The notes under the pieces are model-generated. The model did no database searches. It was not told the DNA's origin and saw only the letters and a list, made by a program, of their open reading frames with translations. Position numbers and translations under genes: made by a program. Positions 8,913-17,290 of a stretch of DNA of 64,000 nucleotides are shown here, piece by piece; positions within the stretch are counted from its first letter, which is position 1, and each line of letters begins with the position of its first letter. The DNA is from Streptosporangium sp. NBC_01755 (GTDB taxonomy: Bacteria; Actinomycetota; Actinomycetes; Streptosporangiales; Streptosporangiaceae). The stretch is taken from positions 5,766,001 through 5,830,000 of the forward strand of contig NZ_CP109131.1 in the NCBI RefSeq assembly GCF_035917995.1, given 5' to 3'.

Positions 8913-9000
8913 CTGAAACCGTCCCTACGCCGATGACTCTGGGACCAGAGTAGGGCGAAGGCGGCCGGAACAGAATCCTCGAAATGTACATCCGCCTCGG

Positions 9001-9933
9001 TTATCCCAGCCTGGAGACGACCCCGGCGAACGCCTCATAGGCATCGGCCGTAATTACAAAATAGGAAATACCGTACATTTCGCGATATTCCTGGAGGGAG
9101 TCCACCAGCCGCTCGGTGTCGCCCAGCAGCAGGTGGGGCGAGCGCAGCGCTTCGGCGACCGGCAACCCGGTGAGCGGGCCGAGCTCCGCGGCCGCCGCTT
9201 CCGCGTCCGAGGTCACCGCCGTGTAGTAGACCCGGACGCTGAGTTCCAGCGCGTCGAACCGGGATCCGGCCGCGGCCCGGATCCACTCCACCTTGGCGGC
9301 GGTGGCCGCCCCGGTCATGGTCGCCGCGCTGGAGGCGTCCGAACGGCTCGACGCCAGGTTGGCGTTCAGGCCGACGATGTCGGCCTCGCGCGCGGCCAGC
9401 GACAGGATCGCCCGCCCACCGCCGCCCACCATCAGCGGCGGCCTCGGCCGCTGCACCGGCCGGGGCAGTCCGGCCACCTCGTCGAGGATGTAATGGCGGC
9501 CGGAGAAGCTGAACGACTCGTGCTCCAGCAGACCCTTGACGACGGCGATCGCCTCGGCCAGCCGGTCCACCCGGGTGGGCGGGGCGGGCAGCCCCACCCC
9601 GATCCGGTCGTGCTCGGCGCGGTTCCACCCCGCCCCGAGGCCGAGCTCCAACCGTCCCTCCGACAGCAGGTCGACGGTGGCCGCCTCCTTCGCCAGCAAC
9701 GCCGGATGGCGGAACTCGTTGGCGAGCATGTGCGAGCCGACCCTCAGCGTCGTCGTGGCGTCGGCAGCCGCCAGCATCGCCGGAACCGGTGCGAGCTGGT
9801 CGCCGAGATGATCGATGACGAGCAGTGTCCGGTAGCCGAGATCCTCGACCGCGCGGGCGGTGTCCCGCCAGCGGCCCGCGTTCGAGGCACCCGCCGCCTC
9901 CACTCCGAAACGGAATGGCCGAATTTCCGCCAC
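9001..9933 (-). CDS. LLM-class F420-dependent oxidoreductase
   Basis: 310 residues starting at a GTG preceded by GGAG. It has the luciferase-like TIM-barrel features RTLLVIDHLGDQLAPVPAM, VGSHMLANEFRHPALLAKE and GRLELGLGAGWNRAEHDRIG, which fit the MSMEG_2516-type (TIGR03621-like) F420 family. The likely activity is hydride transfer with coenzyme F420 (or FMN) on an unknown substrate. It is divergent from the Gfo/Idh/MocA gene across 131 bases, which carry promoters for both. It may belong with the adjacent accessory-metabolite genes, but that is only by proximity. Confidence 0.88.
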   Translation of the reverse strand: MAEIRPFRFGVEAAGASNAGRWRDTARAVEDLGYRTLLVIDHLGDQLAPVPAMLAAADATTTLRVGSHMLANEFRHPALLAKEAATVDLLSEGRLELGLGAGWNRAEHDRIGVGLPAPPTRVDRLAEAIAVVKGLLEHESFSFSGRHYILDEVAGLPRPVQRPRPPLMVGGGGRAILSLAAREADIVGLNANLASSRSDASSAATMTGAATAAKVEWIRAAAGSRFDALELSVRVYYTAVTSDAEAAAAELGPLTGLPVAEALRSPHLLLGDTERLVDSLQEYREMYGISYFVITADAYEAFAGVVSRLG

Positions 9934-10064
9934 GGTATCTCCGTAAATGTCATCTGGTCACAGAACCGGATTTTTCCTTGTCATTCTCCAGCCTTCTCCT
10001 CTAATAAGAGCAGAGCCTTCAGCGATTCGCCATGACGGTACCGACCCACTCACGCGAGGCAGAC

Positions 10065-11216
10065 ATGCCGGTTCCCCCTGTCAGGTGCGCCGTCGTCGGC
10101 TGCGGGAACGTCTCCGCCAAATATCTGAGGACCCTGACCAGGGCGCCGATCATCGACATCGTCGCCTGCTGCGACTCGATCCCCGAGCGAGCCCGGCAGC
10201 TGGCCGCGTCCTGCGCGCGGGCCGTACCGGCCTCCCTGCCCGAGACGCTGCGGGACGCCTCGATCGAGCTGGTGATCAACCTGACCCCGCCGCGGTGGCA
10301 CGCCGGGATCACCCGTCAGGCGCTGGAGGCCGGTAAGTCCGTCTACACCGAGAAACCGCTCGCCGCCTCGGCCGCGGAGCTGGACGAACTGCTGGCCACG
10401 GCCCCGGCGGGTGGCCCGATGCCGGGTGGCGCGATGCCGGGTGGCGCGATGCTGGGCGGCGCGCCCGACACCGTACTCGGGGCCGCCGCCCAGGCCGCCC
10501 GCCGCGCGATCGACCAGGGTCTGATCGGACATCCGCTGGGCGCGGCGGCGGCACTCCTGACCCCCGGACACGAACGGAGCTGTCCCACGCCCGAGGTCTT
10601 CTACCAGCCCGGCGCGGGACCGCTGCTGGACATGGGCGTCTACTACCTGAGCATGCTGGTCGGACTGCTCGGCCCGGTGCGCGACGTCGTCGGCGCGCAC
10701 CGCCGGCCCGCACCGAGGCGGTCGATCGACACCGGACCGCGCGCCGGGGAGACCTTCCTCGCGGATGTGCCGACCCACCTGGCGGCCCTCCTGGAGTTCG
10801 AAACCGGGGCCGTCGCCACCCTGACGACGAGTTTCGAGGTGTGGGGAACCCGGATCCCGCATCTGGAGATCTTCGGGACGGAGGGGACCCTCGCGATCCC
10901 CGACCCGAACTTCTACACCGGCAAGGTCCGGCTGAAGACGGCCCGATCGTCGAGATGGACGACCGTGCCCTATCCGGCGGACGCGCCGGGGGGACGCGGG
11001 ATCGGAGTCGTCGACATGGCGCACGCCCTGCGAGGCCTGACCGAACAGCGGCTGACCGGCGGGTTCGTCGGACACGTCATGGAGACCATGCTGGCCATCG
11101 AGACCCCGGAGACCTCCCCGGTGCGGCTGAGATCCCGGTGCGACCGTCCCGCGCCGCTGGGACCCACCCCGTACGCCACCGGTTGCTGGTGGTGCGAGCG
11201 GTGCGGTGATCCGTGA
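10065..11216 (+). CDS. Gfo/Idh/MocA-family oxidoreductase
   Basis: About 383 residues. The N-terminal Rossmann domain has CAVVGCGNVSAKYLRTL (NAD(P)-binding), then IDIVACCDSIPERARQLA; TEKPLAAS is the conserved EKP motif whose lysine is catalytic. The C-terminal half has PGAGPLLDMGVYYLSMLVGLLGPVRDVV and AVATLTTSFEVWG. Members oxidise or reduce sugars, inositols or related alcohols with NAD(P). I place the start at the second ATG (10065), which has GAGG five bases upstream; the first ATG at 10032 has no clear site. A low-complexity GGPMPGGAMPGGAML insert (about residues 125-140) is unusual. The C-terminus has a Cys-containing tail. The next gene overlaps by GTGA. Confidence 0.88.
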   Translation: MPVPPVRCAVVGCGNVSAKYLRTLTRAPIIDIVACCDSIPERARQLAASCARAVPASLPETLRDASIELVINLTPPRWHAGITRQALEAGKSVYTEKPLAASAAELDELLATAPAGGPMPGGAMPGGAMLGGAPDTVLGAAAQAARRAIDQGLIGHPLGAAAALLTPGHERSCPTPEVFYQPGAGPLLDMGVYYLSMLVGLLGPVRDVVGAHRRPAPRRSIDTGPRAGETFLADVPTHLAALLEFETGAVATLTTSFEVWGTRIPHLEIFGTEGTLAIPDPNFYTGKVRLKTARSSRWTTVPYPADAPGGRGIGVVDMAHALRGLTEQRLTGGFVGHVMETMLAIETPETSPVRLRSRCDRPAPLGPTPYATGCWWCERCGDP

Positions 11217-12103
11217 GCGCGGCGCTGTGGTCGCTCGGTCTCTCCCTGGTACTGCTCGGGCTGAGCCTGATCAACCGGCCGGTGCGGGCCGTCTGTCCCG
11301 ATGGCCGCCGCTACCTGCGGGCCGGAGCCGGGCAGCCGGTCGCGCTGCCGTTCATGCTGCGCTGGCTGCTGCCCGCGCTGTGCGGGGACTCCGCACGCCG
11401 ATGGCGCTGGTGCACGACCGCGCACCTGGTGGCGCTGCCGCCGCTGGTCACCGTATGGATGGAGCCCTGGATCCCCGACGCGCGCCTGCGGGTGGTCGGC
11501 GGCCTGTTGATATGCGGCATGCCGGGAATCTGGCGGATCCAGCTCCGCTGGCCGGTGCTCGTCGACGGGACGGCCCTCGCCTGGGCTCTCGGCTCGGCGA
11601 TCCTCCTCCAGCGCGAGCTCTGGTTCCCAGCCCTGCTCGCGGCCCTCGTCGCCGGGTGCGTCAAGGAGTCGGCTCCGCTGTTCGCCGCCTGTTTCGCCTG
11701 GCACTGGCTGCCCCTGGTCGGCCTCGCCGCCCCGTTGATCCGCCGGCTGACCGGCACCGTCGGCGAGGACCACTTCGGGCAGTCCGAGCTGATGCGAGAT
11801 CCCTGGCGGGCGGGCAGCCTCTACCACGCCGGAAGGTGGTTCGACCCGCTGACGATGCTGACGCCCTGGGGGGCCGGGCTGCTCGCGCTGCTCGTCACCG
11901 ACGCGCGCGTCGTGCCCATGCTCGTCGTCACCGTGATCCTCGCCTACGCCCAGCTCCTCGTCGCCACGGACACGGCACGGCTGTACCAGTGGGCGGCCCC
12001 GCCGGTGGCGCTGGGCGCCGCCTCGGTGATGCCCGACCGCTGGGCGATCGCGATCCTCATCGTCCATCTGTGCAACCCGTGGGCCGGCAGCGCCGAGACC
12101 TAA
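11213..12103 (+). CDS. Polytopic membrane protein, unknown function
   Basis: 296 residues starting at a GTG that overlaps the upstream stop. Several hydrophobic segments are visible, including LWSLGLSLVLLGLSLI near the N-terminus, ALAWALGSAILL, FPALLAALVAGCV, WLPLVGLAAPLI, GAGLLALLVT and VPMLVVTVILAYAQLLV, so perhaps 6-8 membrane spans. No recognised enzymatic motif is seen. It sits between the Gfo/Idh/MocA oxidoreductase and the carbamoyltransferase in a tight same-strand group, which suggests a role in export or membrane-linked assembly of the same product. Glycosyltransferase-like membrane families are possible but I cannot support that. Confidence 0.8.
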   Translation: MSAALWSLGLSLVLLGLSLINRPVRAVCPDGRRYLRAGAGQPVALPFMLRWLLPALCGDSARRWRWCTTAHLVALPPLVTVWMEPWIPDARLRVVGGLLICGMPGIWRIQLRWPVLVDGTALAWALGSAILLQRELWFPALLAALVAGCVKESAPLFAACFAWHWLPLVGLAAPLIRRLTGTVGEDHFGQSELMRDPWRAGSLYHAGRWFDPLTMLTPWGAGLLALLVTDARVVPMLVVTVILAYAQLLVATDTARLYQWAAPPVALGAASVMPDRWAIAILIVHLCNPWAGSAET

Positions 12104-12116
12104 CGAAGGAGAAAGA

Positions 12117-13709
12117 ATGACGGGTGTCGTAGGGTTCGGCGGGTCCATTCACGACTTCGCCACCTGGCTGATCACCGAGGACGGCGGCAGCATCGCGATC
12201 GAGGACGAGAGGCTCAGCCGGGTCCGCTACGCGCTGCTGGACCCCGACCCCTGCCGGGCCTCCCTCGCCTACTGCCTGGACGCGGCGGGCCTGAGGGCCG
12301 AGGACATCCGTGCCTTCGCCGCGAACGACATGCTCACCCCGCTGCGCGGCTGGGAACCCGAGATCTCGATCCGCTGGGTCAACCACCACCGGTCGCACGC
12401 CGCGAGCACCTTCTTCACCAGCCCTTTCGAGGAGGCCGTGGTGCTGGTCGTGGACGGAGCCGGAAGCGTCGTCGGACCGGGAGCCGCAGACCGGCACGAG
12501 CGGGAGACGACCACCTGGATGCTGGGCCGGGGCAACGAGCTCACCCCGCTCGGCCAGGTGGTGGGGGCCAAGCGGGGCGCCGCGTCGTCCAACGACCTGA
12601 CGGCGCTGATGTCCAACTCGCTCGGTGACCTCTACCGGGCGGTCACCGAGGGGATCGGCTTCGCCTTCATGCAGGCCGGCAAGGCGATGGCCCTCGCGCC
12701 CTACGGTGACGACCGGTTCACCGGCGAGCTCATGGAGGCCGTCGACCTGTTGCCGGACGGACGCTTCACCATCGCGCTGGAGGGACCGTACGGCGTGGTC
12801 GAGCGGATCCGCCGGATCCGCGCGGATCGGGTGTCCGGCGGGTTCGAGACCGACGCGAGCATCGCCTTCGCCGGTCAGTGGGTCCTGGAGCGGATCCTGC
12901 TGCACGTGCTGGCCCACGCCTGGCGGGTGACCGGCTGTCCCAACCTGTGCCTGGCCGGGGGGGTCGCGCTGAACTGCGCGTTCAACGGAAAGATCATAAA
13001 GAACACCCCGTTCGAACGGGTCCACGTGGTCTACGCCCCCGGCGATGACGGAACGGCGCTCGGTGCGGCGATCCTCGCCGCGCTCGAACTCGACCCGCCG
13101 GCCTTGACCACGCGCTTCCCCGTCGGTCCATACCGGGGGCGAAGCTACGGTACGGAGGAGATCGACGACCGGGTCCTGCGCCGCACGGCCGAGTTGCTCG
13201 ACCGGGGCGGGGTGGTCGGCTGGTTCGAAGGGCGCTCGGAGTTCGGACCGCGTGCGCTCGGCCACCGCAGCATCCTCGCCGACCCCCGGCGCGCCGACGT
13301 CGCACGGCGGATCAACAGCCATATCAAACACCGCGAGTGGTTCCGGCCGCTCGCCCCGGTGGTCCTCGCGGCGGCGGCCGGGGACTACTTCGACGCCGAC
13401 TGCGCCTCACCCTGGATGCAGTTCGCCTGGCCCATCCGGCCGGAGCACAGAAAGACGCTCGCCGGCGTATGCCATGTGGACGGCACGGCCCGGGTCCAGA
13501 CTCTGGCCCCGGAAGACAACCCGTCGCTCGGCCGGCTGCTGGCGGAGTTCGCCGGCCTCGGCGCGCCCCCGGTGCTTCTGAACACCTCGCTCAACATCCG
13601 CGGTGAGCCGATCGTCGAGACCCCGGCCGAGGCGATGGCGGTGTTCCAGGAGGCCGACCTCGACGCCATGGTGGTGAACGGGACCCTGATCGAACGCCGG
13701 CCGCACTGA
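12117..13709 (+). CDS. Carbamoyltransferase (NodU/CmcH family)
   Basis: 530 residues. The N-terminal Kae1-like domain has VNHHRSHAASTFFTSPFEEA (metal-binding histidines) and VVLVVDGAGS; the middle has NLCLAGGVALNCAFNGKI and the C-terminal YrdC-like domain has EGRSEFGPRALGHRSILADP and LNTSLNIRGEPIVETP. These enzymes make a carbamoyl-AMP intermediate from carbamoyl phosphate and ATP and carbamoylate hydroxyls of sugars or natural products (nodulation factor, novobiocin, tobramycin types). AGGAG lies just upstream of the ATG. With the upstream oxidoreductase and membrane protein it forms an apparent three-gene operon, suggesting modification of a sugar-containing metabolite. Confidence 0.93.
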   Translation: MTGVVGFGGSIHDFATWLITEDGGSIAIEDERLSRVRYALLDPDPCRASLAYCLDAAGLRAEDIRAFAANDMLTPLRGWEPEISIRWVNHHRSHAASTFFTSPFEEAVVLVVDGAGSVVGPGAADRHERETTTWMLGRGNELTPLGQVVGAKRGAASSNDLTALMSNSLGDLYRAVTEGIGFAFMQAGKAMALAPYGDDRFTGELMEAVDLLPDGRFTIALEGPYGVVERIRRIRADRVSGGFETDASIAFAGQWVLERILLHVLAHAWRVTGCPNLCLAGGVALNCAFNGKIIKNTPFERVHVVYAPGDDGTALGAAILAALELDPPALTTRFPVGPYRGRSYGTEEIDDRVLRRTAELLDRGGVVGWFEGRSEFGPRALGHRSILADPRRADVARRINSHIKHREWFRPLAPVVLAAAAGDYFDADCASPWMQFAWPIRPEHRKTLAGVCHVDGTARVQTLAPEDNPSLGRLLAEFAGLGAPPVLLNTSLNIRGEPIVETPAEAMAVFQEADLDAMVVNGTLIERRPH

Positions 13710-13741
13710 CCGCGGACGTCGGCGGCAGTGGCGGCAGTGGC

Positions 13742-13822
13742 GTCGGCGGCGTTGGCGGCGTTGGCGGCGTTGGCGGCGTTGGCGGCGTTGGCGGCGTTGG
13801 CGGCGTTGGCGGCGTCAGCGGT
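13742..13822. repeat. 9-bp minisatellite between convergent genes
   Basis: Seven perfect copies of gttggcggc (13751-13813) are flanked by degenerate copies (gtcggcggc, gtcagcggt). The array sits in the 132-base gap between the ends of the carbamoyltransferase and the convergent small gene. Open frames through it encode only Ala-rich repeats and are not taken as genes. Confidence 0.95.
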
Positions 13823-13841
13823 ATCAGCGGCGTCGGCGGTG

Positions 13842-14234
13842 TCAGAGGTCGGTACGGTCATCCGCCGGTTCGATCGTCCGGCCGGTCACCGGATCCATCG
13901 CGGGCAGCCTGCCGAAGAGCGTCAGCCGTTGCCGTACGCTCCGGGCAGGCCGTCCCAGGCGCGCGGCCACCGCGTCGAGGTCGTAGGAGGCGTCGAAGGC
14001 GCGTACCAGCGCCGCGTCCTCGGCGTCGCTCCAGGGCGGGTCCGCCGCCGGTGCCGCCGCCGGTGCCGCCGCCAGGGCCGCGGCCACGGCCCCGAGCGGC
14101 TCCGCGAGCTCGGAAGCCGTCACCGGCCCGGTGTCCGGACGCAGGTGAACGGTGATCCTCCAGTCGCCGTAACGCGCTTCGAGGACGTGCGCTCCGTCGT
14201 GGCGGGAAACATTGGTGACAATCGCCTTCGTCAT
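13842..14234 (-). CDS. Small protein with a SANT/Myb-like helical segment, unknown function
   Basis: 130 residues. The N-terminus (VLEARYGDWRITVHLRPDTG) looks like a short beta-rich segment. After an Ala/Pro linker the C-terminus reads PPWSDAEDAALVRAFDAS and then YDLDAVAARLGRPARSVRQR, with the spacing of a Myb/SANT-type or GcrA-like DNA-binding helix set. It is divergent from the NB-ARC gene with 62 bases between starts, so they may share a promoter region and this protein might regulate it; that is inference. No family name is certain. Confidence 0.65.
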   Translation of the reverse strand: MTKAIVTNVSRHDGAHVLEARYGDWRITVHLRPDTGPVTASELAEPLGAVAAALAAAPAAAPAADPPWSDAEDAALVRAFDASYDLDAVAARLGRPARSVRQRLTLFGRLPAMDPVTGRTIEPADDRTDL

Positions 14235-14296
14235 CGGGCTCCCCTCGGGGATAATCCTGGTGTCACTCTGGACTTCTTCCCGATGCGGCAGGTGCG

Positions 14297-16624
14297 ATGC
14301 CCGAGATGCACGCAGGACGCGACCTCTACGTCGCCGGACGAGACCTGATCATCCATCAGCATCTGGACCAGCCGTTCACCGTCACCGCGGGGCTCTACCA
14401 GCTCCCCGCCGACCTCGCGGACTTCACCGGACGCGAAGAGGCGTTGGAGACCCTGCGCTCCTGGCTCGCCGGAGCCGAGGACACGGTGATACTGAGTGCG
14501 ATCTCGGGCATGGGCGGGGTCGGTAAGACCGCCCTCGCGGTACGGCTGGCGCACCGGCTCCGGGACCTTTTCCCCGACGGCCAGTTGTACGTGAACCTCA
14601 GAGGCGCGGAAGCCGAATCCCTCGACCCCTCGGACGTCCTCGCCGGGTTCCTGCGCGCGTTCGGTGTGCAGGGCCCGGCGATCCCGCCGGAGGTGGCCGA
14701 ACGCGCCGCCTTCTACCGGGGGCTGCTGGACGGCAGGCGGGTGCTCGTCGTTCTCGACAACGCCGCGTCCGCCGCCCAGCTCCGGCCGCTGCTGCCCGGC
14801 ATGCCCGGCTGCGCGGCACTGATCACGAGCCGCGAGCGCCTTCCCACGCTGGAGGGCGCCCGAGGCTTCGACCTGGACGTGCTGACGCACGAGGCGGCGC
14901 TCGAACTGCTGAGGAAGATCGTCGGTCCGGCTCGGGTCGATGCCGAGGCGGAGGCCGCCGAGCGGCTGGTACGGCTCTGCGGCCACCTCCCGCTCGCGGT
15001 CCGGATCACCGGGGCCAGACTGGCGGTCCGGCCGCACTGGCGGCTGGCCCGGATGCTCACCCGGCTGGAGGACGAGCACCGCCGCCTCGAAGAGCTGAAA
15101 GTTGGTGATCTCAGCGTGCGCGCCTCGTTCTCCCTGAGCTATGCGGCCCTGAGTGCGGAGGAGCAGTCGGCGTTCCGGCTGCTCGGCCTGGTCAGAGCAC
15201 CCGACTTCGCCCCCTGGGTGCTCGCGGCGGCGCTCGACTCCGACCTGGCGGCCGCGGAGGAGCTCATCGAGCGACTGGCCGATGTCCAGCTCCTGGAGGC
15301 GGTCGGCGAGGACGCGGTGGGGCAGCTCCGCTTCCGCTTCCACGACCTGCTGCGCTCGTTCGCCCAGGAACGGCTGCGTGACCACGGCCCTGCGGACGAG
15401 GCCATGGAACGTGTTCTGGGCGGGTATCTGGCGCTGTCCAAACGCGCCCTCTACCTGATGTCGCCGAACAGTAAACGAGACGCCCTGGCTCCCCGGGCGA
15501 GGCTCTGGCTGCCTCGCGACCTCGACGCCGACGTCCTGGTCGGCCACCGGCCGATGGACTGGTTCGTCACCGAGGAGGCGGGCATCGTCGCCGCCGTCGG
15601 GCAGGCCTACGAGCACCGGCTGTGGGACCTGACCTGGGAACTCGCCGATCCGCTGCACTACCATTTCCGGGTGCTCGCCCGCTGGGCCGAATGGGCGGCG
15701 ACCCACGAGCTGGCGCTGGAGGCGGCGAGGCTGGCGGGCAACCGGCGGGGCGAGGCGTGCATCCTGCGCAACCTCGGGAACGTCTACCGGGACCAGGGCC
15801 GCCCGGCCCAGGCCATCGCCTGCTACGAGGCGGGCCTGGCCATCGCGACGGACCTGGACAGCACGCTGCTGAGCGCCTTCATGCTCAACGGGATGGGTGA
15901 GGTCTGCCTGGATCGAGGCCGGATGGTCGAGGCGACCGCCTATTTCGAACGGGCACTGCCGGCCTGGGCCGGGATCGACGACCTGACCGGCGTGGCGTAC
16001 ACCCATACCCATCTCGCGATGAGCTACCTCCAGCTGGGGCGGCTCGACGAGGCCATGGCCCAGGCGGAGCGGTCACTGGTCATGCAGCGTGAGTTCCACG
16101 ACCGCAGTGGGGAGAGCTACGCGCTGACCGCGATCGGGGACGTCCAGCGGGTACGCGGACACGCTGACCTGGCCGCCGGGTTCTACCGGCAGGTGCTGGA
16201 GATCGCACGCGAGCAGGGAGCGAAGCTGACCGAATCCGACGCGCTGGTCAGGCTTGGCTGGGCGCACCGCGACCGGGGTGAGATCGACGAGGCCGAGGCG
16301 GCGTTCGCGCGGGCGCTGCCGCCGTTCGTCGAGTACGGGCAGCGGCGCGGCGAGGCGGAGGCCACCGCGGGGCTCGGCGCCGTGGCGGCCGACGCGGGCC
16401 GCCTCACCGAGGCGGTCACCCGGCTCGACCAGGCGCTGCGGATCGCGGCCGAAGCCGACGACGCGCTGGCGCAGGCCCGGATTCTCACCCTGCTTGGCGA
16501 CACCCGGGCGGCGGCGGGCGACACCGGGGCCGCCGCCGGGCAGTGGCGGCTGGCCGCCGACCGGTTCCACCAGGTGGGCTCACCCCGCGAGGCGGAGCTC
16601 AGGGAGCTGATCTCAGGTCTCTAA
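14297..16624 (+). CDS. NLR-like STAND protein: N-terminal AGRD motif, NB-ARC, TPR repeats
   Basis: 775 residues. Residues 5-21 read HAGRDLYVAGRDLIIHQ, matching the C-terminal motif of the 124-residue protein at 8538. The NB-ARC ATPase follows: Walker A GMGGVGKTAL (K77), Walker B RVLVVLDNAAS (D154), ALITSRERLP, GLPL-like CGHLPLAVRI and the MHD-like RFRFHDLLRSFAQ. From about residue 450 to the end there are TPRs (EACILRNLGNVYRDQGRPAQ, SYALTAIGDVQRVRGHADLA, ATAGLGAVAADAGRLTEAV). This is a signal-transduction ATPase whose repeats sense a trigger and whose nucleotide switch allows oligomerisation; the N-terminal motif would seed an effector. Whether it defends against phage or acts otherwise is unknown. 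Its last 12 bases overlap the convergent methyltransferase gene. Confidence 0.88.
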   Translation: MPEMHAGRDLYVAGRDLIIHQHLDQPFTVTAGLYQLPADLADFTGREEALETLRSWLAGAEDTVILSAISGMGGVGKTALAVRLAHRLRDLFPDGQLYVNLRGAEAESLDPSDVLAGFLRAFGVQGPAIPPEVAERAAFYRGLLDGRRVLVVLDNAASAAQLRPLLPGMPGCAALITSRERLPTLEGARGFDLDVLTHEAALELLRKIVGPARVDAEAEAAERLVRLCGHLPLAVRITGARLAVRPHWRLARMLTRLEDEHRRLEELKVGDLSVRASFSLSYAALSAEEQSAFRLLGLVRAPDFAPWVLAAALDSDLAAAEELIERLADVQLLEAVGEDAVGQLRFRFHDLLRSFAQERLRDHGPADEAMERVLGGYLALSKRALYLMSPNSKRDALAPRARLWLPRDLDADVLVGHRPMDWFVTEEAGIVAAVGQAYEHRLWDLTWELADPLHYHFRVLARWAEWAATHELALEAARLAGNRRGEACILRNLGNVYRDQGRPAQAIACYEAGLAIATDLDSTLLSAFMLNGMGEVCLDRGRMVEATAYFERALPAWAGIDDLTGVAYTHTHLAMSYLQLGRLDEAMAQAERSLVMQREFHDRSGESYALTAIGDVQRVRGHADLAAGFYRQVLEIAREQGAKLTESDALVRLGWAHRDRGEIDEAEAAFARALPPFVEYGQRRGEAEATAGLGAVAADAGRLTEAVTRLDQALRIAAEADDALAQARILTLLGDTRAAAGDTGAAAGQWRLAADRFHQVGSPREAELRELISGL

Positions 16625-17290
16625 CAGCACGCTCGCCTGCATGTAGTTCGCGTTGTAGCCGAGATAGCGGAAGCCCAGGTCCCGTTTGGTGAGGAACTCG
16701 CGGAACGCCCTCAGCTCTCCGTCCTCGGCCTCAAGGTAGTTCCAGTACTCGTCGAACTGGATGACCGTCCCGGGCCCGAGACGTTCGCCGAGCAGTTCGA
16801 ACGCGGTGCGCGTCGAGGAGTACAGGTCGCAGTCGACGTGGACGAAGCCGATCCGTCCGGCCAGCTCCGGCAGTGCCCTCGGGATCGACTCGTGGAACCA
16901 GCCCTCGTGCACCCGGATGTCCGGCAGGTCCAGGTGGGGCCTGGCGAACCGGTAGTCGTGCTTCTTCGCCTCACCTCCCCAGTCCTCGGGCAACCCCTCG
17001 AACGAGTCGAATCCGTGCAGCGTCATGGCGAGTCCGGCCCGTGCGGCGATGGCCCTGATCTGCAGGGCGCTCTCCGCGCTGCCGAATCCGAGCTCCACCC
17101 AGCACCCCAGCGCCGGGTCGACGGCACGGATGCTGGCCTCCAGCAGGTTGGGCTGGTCGTGGAAGACCGGTACTCCGGCGAACTCCCGAGCCTCGAACTC
17201 GGCAGCCCTGACCGCGTTGGCGACCTGCCGCCGGAAGGCGGCCGAGTGCGGCACCTCCTGACCGCTGTTGCGCGGCCTGCCGTCGGTCAT
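16613..17290 (-). CDS. TylF/MycF-like O-methyltransferase
   Basis: 225 residues. Recognisable features are CWVELGFGSAESALQIRAIA (motif I region), MTLHGFDSFEGLPEDWGG, the acidic metal-site strand GFVHVDCDLYSSTRTAFELL and VIQFDEYWNYLEAEDGE. These match Mg-dependent macrocin-type and related methyltransferases, which methylate sugar hydroxyls of natural products. The start ATG overlaps the stop of the upstream DUF6271-like gene (ATGA), so the pair is translated together. The combination with the nearby carbamoyltransferase fits tailoring of a glycosidic metabolite; the acceptor is unknown. Confidence 0.88.
   Translation of the reverse strand: MTDGRPRNSGQEVPHSAAFRRQVANAVRAAEFEAREFAGVPVFHDQPNLLEASIRAVDPALGCWVELGFGSAESALQIRAIAARAGLAMTLHGFDSFEGLPEDWGGEAKKHDYRFARPHLDLPDIRVHEGWFHESIPRALPELAGRIGFVHVDCDLYSSTRTAFELLGERLGPGTVIQFDEYWNYLEAEDGELRAFREFLTKRDLGFRYLGYNANYMQASVLLET

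Noticed and set aside
13742-13822. Possible CRISPR array
   Set aside because: The unit is 9 bases with no unique spacers, so it is a minisatellite; no Cas gene is present in the window.
13385-13861. Minus-strand frame with repeated AAN residues
   Set aside because: Its start is only the translated 9-bp minisatellite and the rest is antisense to the carbamoyltransferase.
13728-14348. Plus-strand frame starting with Ala-Leu repeats
   Set aside because: Composed of the minisatellite and the antisense of the small SANT-like gene.
14231-16012. 593-codon minus-strand frame
   Set aside because: Shadow of the NB-ARC/TPR gene.
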